Source: Clostridia bacterium (lineage in GTDB: Bacteria > Bacillota > Clostridia > Lachnospirales > Lachnospiraceae). From it: a stretch of 64,000 bases of DNA. Shown here one piece after another: positions 53,959 to 63,415 of the stretch (the first letter of the stretch is position 1; the number at the start of each line of letters is the position of its first letter). The position numbers and the translations under genes were made by a program. A model generated the notes under the pieces. That model saw nothing but the letters and a program-made list of their open reading frames with translations. It was not told the DNA's origin and made no database searches. Where the stretch lies: assembly GCA_910576205.1 (NCBI GenBank), contig CAJTHL010000005.1, positions 62,001 through 126,000 of the forward strand, written 5' to 3'.

Positions 53959-55209
53959 TTAAAGCATATCCGCTGTGGCGATCTCTCCCTTGATGGCGGA
54001 GGCGGTGACGGTGGCTGCGGACGCCAGGTATACGAAGGAGTCCGCGTGGCCGGCCCGACCCTTGAAGTTGCGGGTTCCGGTACTTATCAGCGTCTCTCCC
54101 TCTCCGATGACGCCCTGGCAGCTTCCCCAGCAGACACTGCAGTTGGCGTTCATAACAATGGCTCCGGCTTCCATAAAGGTCTGGAGAAGGCCCTCTTTTA
54201 AAGCCTCCTGATAGACCTCATTGCTGGCCGGCACCACCAGGAAACGCACCAGGGGATGGACTTTGCGGCCCTTTATAAGGGCGGCTCCCACCCGCAGATC
54301 CTCCAGGCGTCCGTTGTTGCAGGAGCCTAAGAATGCCTCGTCGATCTTTGTGCCTGCACACTCCTTTGCGTCCACCACATTGTCCACAAAATGGGGCTTT
54401 GCCACAATGGGCTTTATGGTACTTAAATCAATGGTATATTCCTGGGCAAATACGGCGTCCCCATCGCTCTTAAATATGTGTTTGGGTGTTCTTCCCCGCT
54501 CCTTCAGATAAGAGAGGGCAACGTCGTCCACCTCCATAAGGGCGGTCTTGGCCCCGGCCTCCACACAGAGATTGCACATGGAAATCCGGTCGCTCATGGT
54601 AAGGGTGGAAAGGCCCGCCCCGCCAAATTCCATGGCCTTGTAGTTTGCTCCGTTGGCCCCGATCTTTCCAATGATCGTAAGAATCAGATCCCTGGCATAG
54701 ACTCCCTGGGGCAAACGTCCCACCAGGTTAAATTTCAAGGTTTCCGGCACCAGAAGCCAGGATTTCCCCGTCACCATGGCGTAGAGGTAATCCGTGCAGC
54801 CCACGCCTGTTCCAAAGGCTCCCAGAGCCCCATAGGCGCAGGTATGGCTGTCCGCTCCGAAAATCAGTTCACCCGGGCGCACGTGGTTCTCCATCATAAT
54901 CTGGTGGCAGACCCCCTGGCCCTCATAGTAGGTAATGCCATGCTCCCTGGCGAAATCCCGCATTTTTTTGTGGGAGGCAGCCGTCTTGGGGCTGTCCGCC
55001 GGCACGTTGTGATCCACAATCCACACAAGCTTCTTCACATCCGCAATATGAGGATTGTCAAGCTTCTGGTTATACATGTCAATGGTCAGATGCGTGGTTC
55101 CGTCGTTGCTCATCATCTGATCTACTTCCACCGTATGGATATCTCCCGGCTTCACCGCCTCCACACCGGCGGCGGCCGCTATAATTTTCTCTGCAATCGT
55201 CATTCCCAT
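53959..55209 (-). CDS. leuC: Aconitase/3-isopropylmalate dehydratase-type large subunit, copy 2
   Basis: The 416-residue protein is clearly paralogous to the copy at 51945-53192 but diverged: cluster Cys in GSCNNGRLEDL near 298 and NCSVCWGSCQG near 358, and FGADSHTCAYGALGAFGTGV near 115. The Cys-loop differs from copy 1 (CSVC instead of CGLC), which may reflect another substrate. AAGGAG lies eight bases before the ATG. It follows its small subunit by about 140 bp. Confidence 0.84.
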   Translation of the reverse strand: MGMTIAEKIIAAAAGVEAVKPGDIHTVEVDQMMSNDGTTHLTIDMYNQKLDNPHIADVKKLVWIVDHNVPADSPKTAASHKKMRDFAREHGITYYEGQGVCHQIMMENHVRPGELIFGADSHTCAYGALGAFGTGVGCTDYLYAMVTGKSWLLVPETLKFNLVGRLPQGVYARDLILTIIGKIGANGANYKAMEFGGAGLSTLTMSDRISMCNLCVEAGAKTALMEVDDVALSYLKERGRTPKHIFKSDGDAVFAQEYTIDLSTIKPIVAKPHFVDNVVDAKECAGTKIDEAFLGSCNNGRLEDLRVGAALIKGRKVHPLVRFLVVPASNEVYQEALKEGLLQTFMEAGAIVMNANCSVCWGSCQGVIGEGETLISTGTRNFKGRAGHADSFVYLASAATVTASAIKGEIATADML

Positions 55210-55351
55210 TCTGTCTGCTCCTTATCTGAAATCCCCATCAGCCCGTTTTATGGCTGATATCGCTTTATTTTTCCATTCTAATCCCGCTCTGTCCCCTGCC
55301 CCCCAAAGGCGGCGCCGTTACAGCATCCGCGCCCCACGTCCGGGCGCTGTC

Positions 55352-55828
55352 CTATGCCTCTGAGCGGTTCAGCGACGCAATCAGCCCGCCCTGGTCTAAA
55401 ATCCCCTGCATATAGGGCGGAAGTTTGGTACAGACATATTCCCTGCCCCCGGTTGTCACAATTCCCTCCGTCAAGGACAGCTCCATCTCATCCCCGTCCT
55501 CCACATAGTCATAGAGCTCCTTGCACACAATCACTGGAAGGCCGATATTGATGGCGTTTCGGTAAAAAATCCGGGCGAAGGATTGGGCAATGACAGCCTT
55601 TACCCCCAGGGCCTTCAGCACTGCCGGAGCCTGTTCCCGGGAGGAACCGCAGCCGAAATTCCCGGCGGCCACCACGTAGTCCCCCGGCTGTACCCTGGAC
55701 GCAAATTCCCTGTCCAGAGATTCAAAGGCATGAGCCTTCATTTCATCCACTGTTGGAAACAGCAGATACTGGGACGCGATAATCTGATCTGTATCTACGT
55801 CCGTATGAAACCGAAATATTTTTCCCAT
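55352..55828 (-). CDS. leuD: 3-isopropylmalate dehydratase-type small subunit, copy 2
   Basis: The 158-residue protein has FHTDVDTDQIIASQYLLF near 6, AGNFGCGSSREQAPAVLKAL near 54 and SFARIFYRNAINIGLPVI near 82. In copy 1 the loop reads DDIDTDIIIPTEYL, so the substrate-facing residues differ between the copies. It pairs with leuC copy 2. Confidence 0.84.
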   Translation of the reverse strand: MGKIFRFHTDVDTDQIIASQYLLFPTVDEMKAHAFESLDREFASRVQPGDYVVAAGNFGCGSSREQAPAVLKALGVKAVIAQSFARIFYRNAINIGLPVIVCKELYDYVEDGDEMELSLTEGIVTTGGREYVCTKLPPYMQGILDQGGLIASLNRSEA

Positions 55829-55941
55829 AATATATCTCCTTAATTTTCATGCCATGGTTTTTTCCAACAGCACCCATTTCCCGTTTCTTTACCTCTTTGC
55901 CTGCTCCGGGAGCCTGCTGTTTCCCGTTCCCCAGGCCCTCA

Positions 55942-56340
55942 TTACCCCAGCTTTGTCCCGCAGTTCTTGCAAAACGCCGACTCCGGCGCGCAGGCTGTCC
56001 CACAGTTGCTGCAATAGCGGACCTGGGGGGCGCCTGTAATCTGGCGGCCCTGGGCCTCCACCTCCTGGATTCTCTGGTTCTGCTCCCGAATCATGTTTTC
56101 CAGCTCCTGCATTCTCGAAAGCTCACCTGCCACCAGGGAAATCTCCACGTTTCCGTCGCTCTGCTTCCAGGCTTCATAGAGCCTGCCTCCGATCACATCC
56201 CGAAGCTCTCCCATCTCCTTTTCCAGCGTCCCGATGTAGGCCTTCAAGCGGTTTACCTCCATATACGTGGATGCCTTTGTATTCACCTCCATGACCTTGT
56301 CTGAGAATCCTTTCTTTAAACCATCCAGAAACTCTGCCAT
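55942..56340 (-). CDS. Coiled-coil protein with a C-terminal zinc ribbon
   Basis: The 132-residue protein is helical over 1-100 (GLKKGFSDKVMEVNTKAS, LEKEMGELRDVIGGRLYEAW, LSRMQELENMIREQNQRIQE) and ends in a zinc ribbon, YCSNCGTACAPESAFCKNCG (two CxxC pairs, about 109-127). Proteins of this shape are common in Clostridia and unassigned. It lies between leuD and ilvC in the same direction. Confidence 0.8.
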   Translation of the reverse strand: MAEFLDGLKKGFSDKVMEVNTKASTYMEVNRLKAYIGTLEKEMGELRDVIGGRLYEAWKQSDGNVEISLVAGELSRMQELENMIREQNQRIQEVEAQGRQITGAPQVRYCSNCGTACAPESAFCKNCGTKLG

Positions 56341-56562
56341 GATTTTCTTCCCCTCTCTTTAGTGATTTTCAAATGATACATCTGTCCGACCGGGTATACA
56401 ATGTTTTCCGGTGTCTCCATATTGCAGCTATTTCTAAAGAAAGGTGCTCCCAGGGGACAATCCCCTTCAGAACACCCTTCTTTATCTGTCCTTCTATCTG
56501 TCTGCCGCGCTATGCCCTAATCTTATGCACAGGGCGACCGCTTTACCTCGCCGTGCCGTGGA

Positions 56563-57606
<1,044 letters not shown>

Positions 57607-57635
57607 CTATCCTAAAGGTTCTTCGCCTAAAGTTC

Positions 57636-58178
57636 CTATTCCCGGAAATCATAATCCATAAGATTCCCCTCTTCGTCGTACATCTTCACGTCGAAGGTGC
57701 CTCTGGAAAGCCCCGTAAGGCCTGTCCTGGCCAGCTCCAGGATCTCGTAGCCGTCCTGGATCAGAAGCTCGATAAACCCGTTGATCTTCCCCTGGCTTCC
57801 CGTAAGCTCCACCATTACAGCCTCCTTTGACACATCCGTCACCTTGGCCTGGAATACATTTGCCACGGCAAACACGGCCTGCCGCTTCTCCTCGTTGGCC
57901 TTTATTTTCACCAGTACCAGCTCCTTGCAGATGGAGCGCTCCTGATCGAGGCACTTAATGTCGATCACGTCCACCAGCTTATTCAGCTGTTTCTCAATCT
58001 GATCCAGAATAATCTCGTCCCCTCTCGCCACCACGGTGATGCGGGAATATCTGGGATCAGCAGTCACTCCCACCGTAAGGCTGTCAATATTATAACCGCG
58101 TCTGCTGAATAATCCGGAAATCCTGCTCAGCACGCCGGCCACATTATCAACCAGAATCGAAAATACCACTCTTCTCAT
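57636..58178 (-). CDS. ilvN: Acetolactate synthase small (regulatory) subunit
   Basis: The 180-residue protein starts with an ACT domain (RRVVFSILVDNVAGVLSRIS, FSRRGYNIDSLTVG) and continues with the ALS small-subunit C-terminal domain (about 85-165). It confers valine feedback control on the catalytic subunit. No ilvB follows or precedes it here, so the catalytic gene lies elsewhere. A strong promoter lies upstream, and ilvC is next. Confidence 0.93.
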   Translation of the reverse strand: MRRVVFSILVDNVAGVLSRISGLFSRRGYNIDSLTVGVTADPRYSRITVVARGDEIILDQIEKQLNKLVDVIDIKCLDQERSICKELVLVKIKANEEKRQAVFAVANVFQAKVTDVSKEAVMVELTGSQGKINGFIELLIQDGYEILELARTGLTGLSRGTFDVKMYDEEGNLMDYDFRE

Positions 58179-58209
58179 AGGCTCTCCTCTAAATTCCTTT
58201 TCTACATTA

Positions 58210-58259
58210 ACGTATTACGTCGTTCTTTCCATTCTAACAAGGAACCGCTCCTTTGTCAA
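58210..58259 (-). promoter_or_regulatory. Strong SigA promoter of ilvN-ilvC with a palindrome at the transcription start
   Basis: On the minus strand TTGACA (58254-58259) and TAGAAT (58231-58236) are 17 bases apart. The palindrome ACGTAATACGT (58210-58220) lies just past the expected start site, a plausible repressor site. No T-box or leader peptide was recognised in the short leader. Confidence 0.75.
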
Positions 58260-58340
58260 CAGCCTTGCACGCCGAACACACAGATACATTTGTCCGTATC
58301 ACAAAGACATATGGCTTCCCTATAAAAAAACATTTTCAAG

Positions 58341-58424
58341 GGAATCCGTATCTCCATACAGAATTTATTCCAGGGAAATCCATTTCTCCACACAGAATTT
58401 ATTCCAGGGGAATCCGTATCTCCA
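58341..58424. repeat. 34-bp tandem repeat formed from the 3' end of the adjacent gene
   Basis: Two and a half copies (starting 58341, 58375, 58409) of a 34-bp unit containing GAATTTATTCCAGG and GGAATCCGTATCTCCA. The third copy is the coding end (VEIRIPLE and stop) of the gene at 58399-58908. The others repeat that end, stop codon included, downstream. Confidence 0.75.
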
Positions 58425-58908
58425 CGTCCTCCTCCTCCCAGTTGGGGCGGTAGTAGGCGATCACATCCCTGGCGCCCTGTTCCACCTGTACATAGACCTC
58501 CATCTCCGATTCGGATTTTCCCGGAACCATCTGGATTTCCGCCTCATAGAAAAGCTTATTGTAATCTCTGTAGAGGGGCGCGTCCTCGGGTACGGCGCTG
58601 TAATAGGAGTCCGTTTTCCAGTTGAGATATACCCCGGGATGATCTGCGCAGGCGATGCTGCTTAAATTCCGCACCGTAAAGGTAAAGTGGTAAAGGTCAT
58701 AACCCGTATAGGCGGAAATCGTCTCTTCCTTATATTTTACTTCCCCGTTTACCTTCTCAACGTCCTTAAATTCATATTCCAGGTAATGCTTCGCCTCATA
58801 CCAGGCGTCCTCTTTGGACTCCAGCACAATGATAAACACAGCGATCATATATAAGATTGAAAGGGTCAGAAGGACCGTTCCAAATCCGATTTTAAGTACA
58901 CGCGCCAT
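58399..58908 (-). CDS. Membrane-anchored protein of unknown function
   Basis: The 169-residue product has one N-terminal helix (FGTVLLTLSILYMIAVFIIV) and an outer domain rich in Tyr and Glu with beta pattern (YTGYDLYHFTFTVRNLSSIA, VYLNWKTDSYYSAVP, KSESEMEVYVQVEQG). It lies one base after the zinc-ribbon gene at 58910 and has a similar overall plan (anchor plus beta domain), so the two may work together at the cell surface. Confidence 0.75.
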   Translation of the reverse strand: MARVLKIGFGTVLLTLSILYMIAVFIIVLESKEDAWYEAKHYLEYEFKDVEKVNGEVKYKEETISAYTGYDLYHFTFTVRNLSSIACADHPGVYLNWKTDSYYSAVPEDAPLYRDYNKLFYEAEIQMVPGKSESEMEVYVQVEQGARDVIAYYRPNWEEEDVEIRIPLE

Positions 58909-58909
58909 C

Positions 58910-59968
58910 TCAGTCCCTCCTTGAAAGCGTAAGCTTTACCTGGTGAATCCCGTCAAGCAGCACCTTGTTTTGTCCCGAGCGGGCCTCCAGGCAGAAGGTA
59001 AATTCTTCCTCCTCCTTATCCAGAAGGAAACCGATCCACCCTTCCCCGTATTCCTCCCCCAAAAATGCGAAGTTATCCAGTCCCGGATAGCCGTAGACCT
59101 GTCCATAGGGCTCATATTGATAGGAAGAAATGCACCCATAATACCCTTTTCCGTCATAGATATAGGCATCCGGGAGCCTGTTTCCGTCTTTCCAGGATCC
59201 GTCCCCCACGCCTTCCAGGCGCACGGCTATAAGCTTCTTCCCCTCCGGAATATCCAGTTCGCTGTCGTCACCCAGGGTATACGCCTCCGTCACTCGGATC
59301 ATCAGTTCCTGACAGGCAAATTCCTCCCCTGGTTCATGCTCCAACACCGGCACATCAGCTTCCATAATCTCCCTCTGGACGCTCTCCTTCTGTTTGTCCG
59401 AATAAATCCCCACCATAATGGTGCCGCCTATAAAGACCAGAAGGAATATGCTAAGACAAATCAGCAAAAAAATGGTTCCGCCCTGCTTCTGTTTCCTGCC
59501 TACCTCCTGTACGACAATATTTCCCTGGAAGCCCCTGTCCCCCCCGGGAGGATATCCGTAGGACCGGCCTCCTCCCTGGCCCATAGGATTTCCCGGACCG
59601 CCGTAGGGCTGGCCCCCTCCCTGGCCCATAGGATTTCCCGGACCGCCGTAGGGCTGGCCCCCTCCCTGGCCCATGGGATTTCCAGGCCCCCCGTAGGGCT
59701 GGCCGCCTCCCTGGCCCATGGGATTTCCAGGCCCCCCGTAGGGCTGGCCGCCTCCCTGGCCTATGGGATTTCCAGGACCCCCGTAGGGCTGGCCGCCTCC
59801 CTGGCCTCCCGGATTGTATGCGGTATGGGTGTACCCTCCGTCATACATATCGTGGAGCTGCTGGTGCTGCTCCTGGGCGGTTTCCCGCTTATTGTAGCAG
59901 CCGCATTTGGGGCAGATCCCATAATATTTTTCATAGTCAAAATTTCTGCCGCATTTAAAACACTTCAT
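58910..59968 (-). CDS. Zinc-ribbon membrane protein with a Gly/Gln/Pro repeat linker
   Basis: The 352-residue protein has an N-terminal zinc ribbon (CFKCGRNFDYEKYYGICPKC, about 3-24), a linker of five 15-residue repeats (GQGGGQPYGGPGNPM, about 55-130), a membrane helix (about 163-188, FLLICLSIFLLVFIGGTIMV) and an outer beta domain resembling DUF4352-type folds (about 210-350). No known function. The start MKCFKCGRN fits the zinc ribbon exactly. Confidence 0.78.
   Translation of the reverse strand: MKCFKCGRNFDYEKYYGICPKCGCYNKRETAQEQHQQLHDMYDGGYTHTAYNPGGQGGGQPYGGPGNPIGQGGGQPYGGPGNPMGQGGGQPYGGPGNPMGQGGGQPYGGPGNPMGQGGGQPYGGPGNPMGQGGGRSYGYPPGGDRGFQGNIVVQEVGRKQKQGGTIFLLICLSIFLLVFIGGTIMVGIYSDKQKESVQREIMEADVPVLEHEPGEEFACQELMIRVTEAYTLGDDSELDIPEGKKLIAVRLEGVGDGSWKDGNRLPDAYIYDGKGYYGCISSYQYEPYGQVYGYPGLDNFAFLGEEYGEGWIGFLLDKEEEEFTFCLEARSGQNKVLLDGIHQVKLTLSRRD
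59566..59812 (-). repeat. 45-bp coding minisatellite
   Basis: About five copies of a 45-bp in-frame unit encoding GQGGGQPYGGPGNPM. Neighbouring copies differ at few synonymous positions, which suggests recent expansion or gene conversion; copy number may vary between strains without shifting the frame. Confidence 0.85.
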
Positions 59969-60002
59969 GTAATTCCCCCGTCATAAGATTTCTCTGGTCA
60001 CA

Positions 60003-61013
60003 TCAGTTCCACGGAAGCAATGGGTTCTCCACCTTCTTGTCCCGCACCATCAGACCTGCCACAGCCTCCCTGGCGGACTTATCCTCAAAAAGGACGGCGT
60101 GTACCTGCTCAATAATAGGAATCTCCACATGGTATTTCCTGGCAAGAGCCACCGCCGCCTTGGCGGAATAAACGCCCTCCACCACCATTTTCACCTCATC
60201 CATAGCCTCCTTCATGGTCTTTCCCTGTCCCATCAGGTATCCGGCCTTGCGGTTCCGGCTGTGGACAGAGGCGCAGGTCACAATAAGATCACCGATTCCC
60301 GTCAGTCCCTGGAACGTCTCAATGCGGCCCCCGCAGGCCACGCCAATACGGCTCATCTCCACAATCCCCCGGGTGATCAGTGCAGCCTTGGTATTGTCCC
60401 CATAACCCAGGCCGTCGGCAATACCCGCCGCCAGGGCAATGACGTTCTTCAGGGCTCCGCCCAGCTCAATGCCCAGCATATCGGGGCTTGTATACACCCG
60501 GAACACCTGGTTCATAAAGATGTTCTGTATAAATTCCGCCGTCTCCCGGTCCCGGGCTCCGGCCACTACCGTGGTAGGCAGGCCCCGGCCCACCTCCTCC
60601 GCATGGCTGGGACCGGAAAGCACCGCCGCCCTGCAGCCTGGGATCTCTTCCTCTATAATATCCGTCAAGGTCATGAGCGTGGACTCCTCGATGCCCTTGG
60701 CCACATTCACGATCAGCTGGCCTTTCTCCACAAGCGGCGCCATCTTCCGGGCCGTGCTCCTGGTAAAAGGCGAAGGCACTGCCAGCACCATCAGCTCCGC
60801 GCCCCGGACAGCCTTTTGAAGATCTGTGGTGATCTCCATAGACTCTGAAAGCTTCACGCCGGGAAGCTTGTCCACATGCTCCCGCTTCTCCCGAAGCATT
60901 TCCACCTCCGCCTCCACAATGGACCAGAGGGTTACCTCATGCCCGTTTTTGCACAACAGCGACGCCAGGGCCGTCCCCCAGCTTCCCGCTCCAATTACAC
61001 TAACCTTTGCCAT
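60003..61013 (-). CDS. gpsA: Glycerol-3-phosphate dehydrogenase [NAD(P)+]
   Basis: The enzyme makes sn-glycerol-3-phosphate for phospholipids. The 336-residue protein has the nucleotide loop VIGAGSWGTALASLLCKNGH near 5-24, VNVAKGIEESTLMTLTDII near 103, the GPSHAEEVGRGLPTTVV motif near 138 and the catalytic ELGGALKNVIALAAGIADGL near 190. ATG 61011-61013 is six bases from AGGAGG; an adjacent ATG at 61016 is too close. The frame stays open upstream only through the repeat array. It is followed in the cell by plsY, which uses its product. Confidence 0.95.
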   Translation of the reverse strand: MAKVSVIGAGSWGTALASLLCKNGHEVTLWSIVEAEVEMLREKREHVDKLPGVKLSESMEITTDLQKAVRGAELMVLAVPSPFTRSTARKMAPLVEKGQLIVNVAKGIEESTLMTLTDIIEEEIPGCRAAVLSGPSHAEEVGRGLPTTVVAGARDRETAEFIQNIFMNQVFRVYTSPDMLGIELGGALKNVIALAAGIADGLGYGDNTKAALITRGIVEMSRIGVACGGRIETFQGLTGIGDLIVTCASVHSRNRKAGYLMGQGKTMKEAMDEVKMVVEGVYSAKAAVALARKYHVEIPIIEQVHAVLFEDKSAREAVAGLMVRDKKVENPLLPWN

Positions 61014-61025
61014 CATATGCCTCCT

Positions 61026-61390
61026 ATTCCAGTACCGCATCTCTCCTCCCAAGCCCCTTGTACTGGAAGCATTTCCGGCTGCTTTGCATCCTGAAATCCT
61101 TCCGGGGCTTGTCCGGATTGATGCTGTTTTTCCAGTACCGCATCTCTCCTCCCAAGCCCCTTGTACTGGAAGCATTTCCGGCTGCTTTGCATCCTGAAAT
61201 CCTTCCGGGGCTTGTCCGGATTGATGCTGTTTTTCCAGTACCGCATCCCTCCTACCAGGCCCCATGGTTCTGGAAGCATTTCCGGCTGCTTTGCATCCTG
61301 AAATCCTTCCGGGGCTTGTCCGGACTGATGCTGTTTTCCAGTACCGCATCCCTCTTCCCGGGTCTTACCCGGGCCGATGCTGTTTTTTAT
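61026..61390 (-). repeat. Palindromic leader repeat, three full units and one mini-unit, between plsY and gpsA
   Basis: Units start at 61037, 61140 and 61243 (period 103). A fourth, starting near 61346, is reduced to about 35 bp: GCATCCC, then CCCGGGT and ACCCGGG around a four-base loop, then GATGC. This is the largest array in the window and fills the whole gap; its gpsA-side tail is GCGGTACTGGAATAGGAGG. Confidence 0.9.
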
Positions 61391-62031
61391 TCTGCCCGCT
61401 CCCCGATCTTTCGCTCTGTGCCGCTTAAGAGCCGTTTGATATTGGCCCTGTGCTGGTAGACCGCCATGCAGGTGAGAAATGCCGTGATTCCGTACATCTC
61501 ATACAGATGCTCCGGGGCCAGGCCCCATTTCCCCAGTACGCCGTAGACGATCACCCCCATAAGGAGCTCAAAAGCTACCAGGATGGAACCCAGGGACACA
61601 TAGCGGGTCAGAGCCACCGCCCCCACAAAGATCACAAGGGCAATGAGGGTCAGTAGCGGATCCAGGCTGAGAAGAATGCCTGCCGTGGAGGCAATGCCCT
61701 TCCCCCCGTGAAAATTAAGATAAAAAGGAAAATTATGTCCCAGGATTACCCCCAGGGCTGCATACATGCCCAGAAGCACCCCCATATTTCCGTCCGCGTA
61801 TCCATTTCCCAGAAATGTGCGCACCACAGCCACTGCCAGCACACACTTAAAGCAGTCCCCAAGAAGCGTAATGGTGCCGGCTTTCTTTCCCAGGGTGCGC
61901 AGGGCGTTGGTGGTTCCCGCGTTTCCGCTTCCGTGCTCCCGGATATCGATTCCCTTCATCCTTCCGTAAATGTAGCCGGTCTGGAACAGGCCGAACACAT
62001 ATCCAATCAGTACACAAACAATCCTTATCAT
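61387..62031 (-). CDS. plsY: Acyl-phosphate glycerol-3-phosphate acyltransferase PlsY
   Basis: This integral membrane enzyme transfers an acyl group from acyl phosphate to glycerol-3-phosphate. The 214-residue protein has five hydrophobic helices and the conserved loops GSGNAGTTNALRTLGKKAG near 36-54, GHNFPFYLNFHGGKGIAST near 97-115 and a third Gly/Glu-containing loop toward the C terminus. The substrate-supplying gpsA lies downstream, separated only by the repeat array. Confidence 0.94.
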   Translation of the reverse strand: MIRIVCVLIGYVFGLFQTGYIYGRMKGIDIREHGSGNAGTTNALRTLGKKAGTITLLGDCFKCVLAVAVVRTFLGNGYADGNMGVLLGMYAALGVILGHNFPFYLNFHGGKGIASTAGILLSLDPLLTLIALVIFVGAVALTRYVSLGSILVAFELLMGVIVYGVLGKWGLAPEHLYEMYGITAFLTCMAVYQHRANIKRLLSGTERKIGERAE

Positions 62032-62056
62032 CCTTTACTTCCCCTTTACTTCCCCT

Positions 62057-63379
62057 TTACTGCGCCTTTCTCTCCCGGATCAGAAACTTAAGGGCCGTTC
62101 CCCGGAATCCGAAGGCTTCCCGGATTTTATTTTCCAGATACCTGGTATACGAAAAATGCATCAGTTCCTTGTCGTTGACAAAAATCACAAAGGTGGGGGG
62201 CTTTACCGCCACCTGGGTTATATAGAAAAGCTTCAGCCGCTTTCCCTTGTCCGAGGGGGGCTGCTGCATGGCCACGGCCTCCATCAGGATCTCATTGAGG
62301 ACGCCTGTGGAAACCCGCAGGTTCTGGTTTTCAATAACCATGTCAATAAGGTCAAAAAGCCTGGGCAGCCTCTGCCCGGACAGGGCGGAGATAAACACCA
62401 TCTCCGCATAGGGCATATAGGACAGCGTCGTGCGGATACGGTTGGTGTATTCGTAGATAGTCTTGTCGTTCTTCTCGATGGCATCCCATTTATTTACGGC
62501 GATTATCACGCCCTTGCCCCGCTCGTGGGCAATGCCCGCAATCTTGGCGTCCTGCTCCGTGACGCCCTCTTTGGCGTCAATGACCAGAATCACCACGTCG
62601 GAGCGCTCCACAGCCGTCACCGTGCGGATAATGCTGTAGCGCTCCAGCTCTTCCTTTATCCTGCTCTTCCTCCGAAGGCCAGCCGTGTCAATAAACACAT
62701 AGGACTGCCCCTTGTGGCGCACCTCCGTGTCAATGGCGTCCCGGGTGGTTCCCGCCACATCCGACACAATCACCCGGTTCTCCCCAATAAGCCGGTTGAT
62801 AATGGAGGATTTTCCCACATTGGGTTTTCCCACAATGGCAATGCGGGGACGGTCATCGTCCTCCTCGTCCTCTTTCTCTTCGGGAAAATGCTTCACCACC
62901 TCGTCCAGCATGTCCCCGATTCCCAGGCGGGAGGCCGAGGACACCGGCATGGGATCCCCGATTCCCAGGCTGTAAAATTCGTACACGTCCGGCATCAGCT
63001 TCTGGAAGCTGTCCACCTTGTTCACCACCAGAATCACCGGCTTGTGGGAACGGCGCAGCATATCCGCCACCTTGGAGTCCGCGTCCACCATCCCCTGGCG
63101 CACATCCGTCAGAAAGAGGATCACATCCGCCGTATCGATGGCGATCTGGGCCTGCTCCCGCATCTGGGACAGGATCACATCGCTGCTGTCCGGCTCAATG
63201 CCCCCCGTATCAATCAAGGTAAATTTTCTATCCAGCCAGGTGACGTCCGCGTAAATCCTGTCCCTGGTCACTCCCGGCGTATCCTTCACAATGGAGATAT
63301 TCTCCCCGGCCAGGGCGTTAAACAGGGTGGACTTTCCCACATTGGGACGCCCCACTATGGCTACAATCGGTTTACTCAT
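62057..63379 (-). CDS. der: Ribosome-associated GTPase Der (EngA)
   Basis: Der is a double GTPase needed for 50S assembly. The 440-residue protein has G1 motifs GRPNVGKST near 10 and GKPNVGKSS near 185, DTGG and DTAGL switch motifs, NKVD and NKWD specificity motifs, and a C-terminal KH-like domain (from about 350). The der-plsY-gpsA order is common in Firmicutes. Confidence 0.97.
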   Translation of the reverse strand: MSKPIVAIVGRPNVGKSTLFNALAGENISIVKDTPGVTRDRIYADVTWLDRKFTLIDTGGIEPDSSDVILSQMREQAQIAIDTADVILFLTDVRQGMVDADSKVADMLRRSHKPVILVVNKVDSFQKLMPDVYEFYSLGIGDPMPVSSASRLGIGDMLDEVVKHFPEEKEDEEDDDRPRIAIVGKPNVGKSSIINRLIGENRVIVSDVAGTTRDAIDTEVRHKGQSYVFIDTAGLRRKSRIKEELERYSIIRTVTAVERSDVVILVIDAKEGVTEQDAKIAGIAHERGKGVIIAVNKWDAIEKNDKTIYEYTNRIRTTLSYMPYAEMVFISALSGQRLPRLFDLIDMVIENQNLRVSTGVLNEILMEAVAMQQPPSDKGKRLKLFYITQVAVKPPTFVIFVNDKELMHFSYTRYLENKIREAFGFRGTALKFLIRERKAQ

Positions 63380-63415
63380 CTCTTCTCTCCCATTTTTATC
63401 TCACAACATCTCGTC

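Noticed and set aside
58179..58260. T-box or leader-peptide attenuator before ilvN
   Set aside because: The leader from the promoter to the start codon is only about 45 bases, too short for a T-box.
61026..61390. Possible CRISPR array
   Set aside because: The repeats are head-to-tail with 14-base joins rather than unique spacers of 30-40 bases, are internally palindromic over about 90 bp, recur at many loci, and no cas gene is present.
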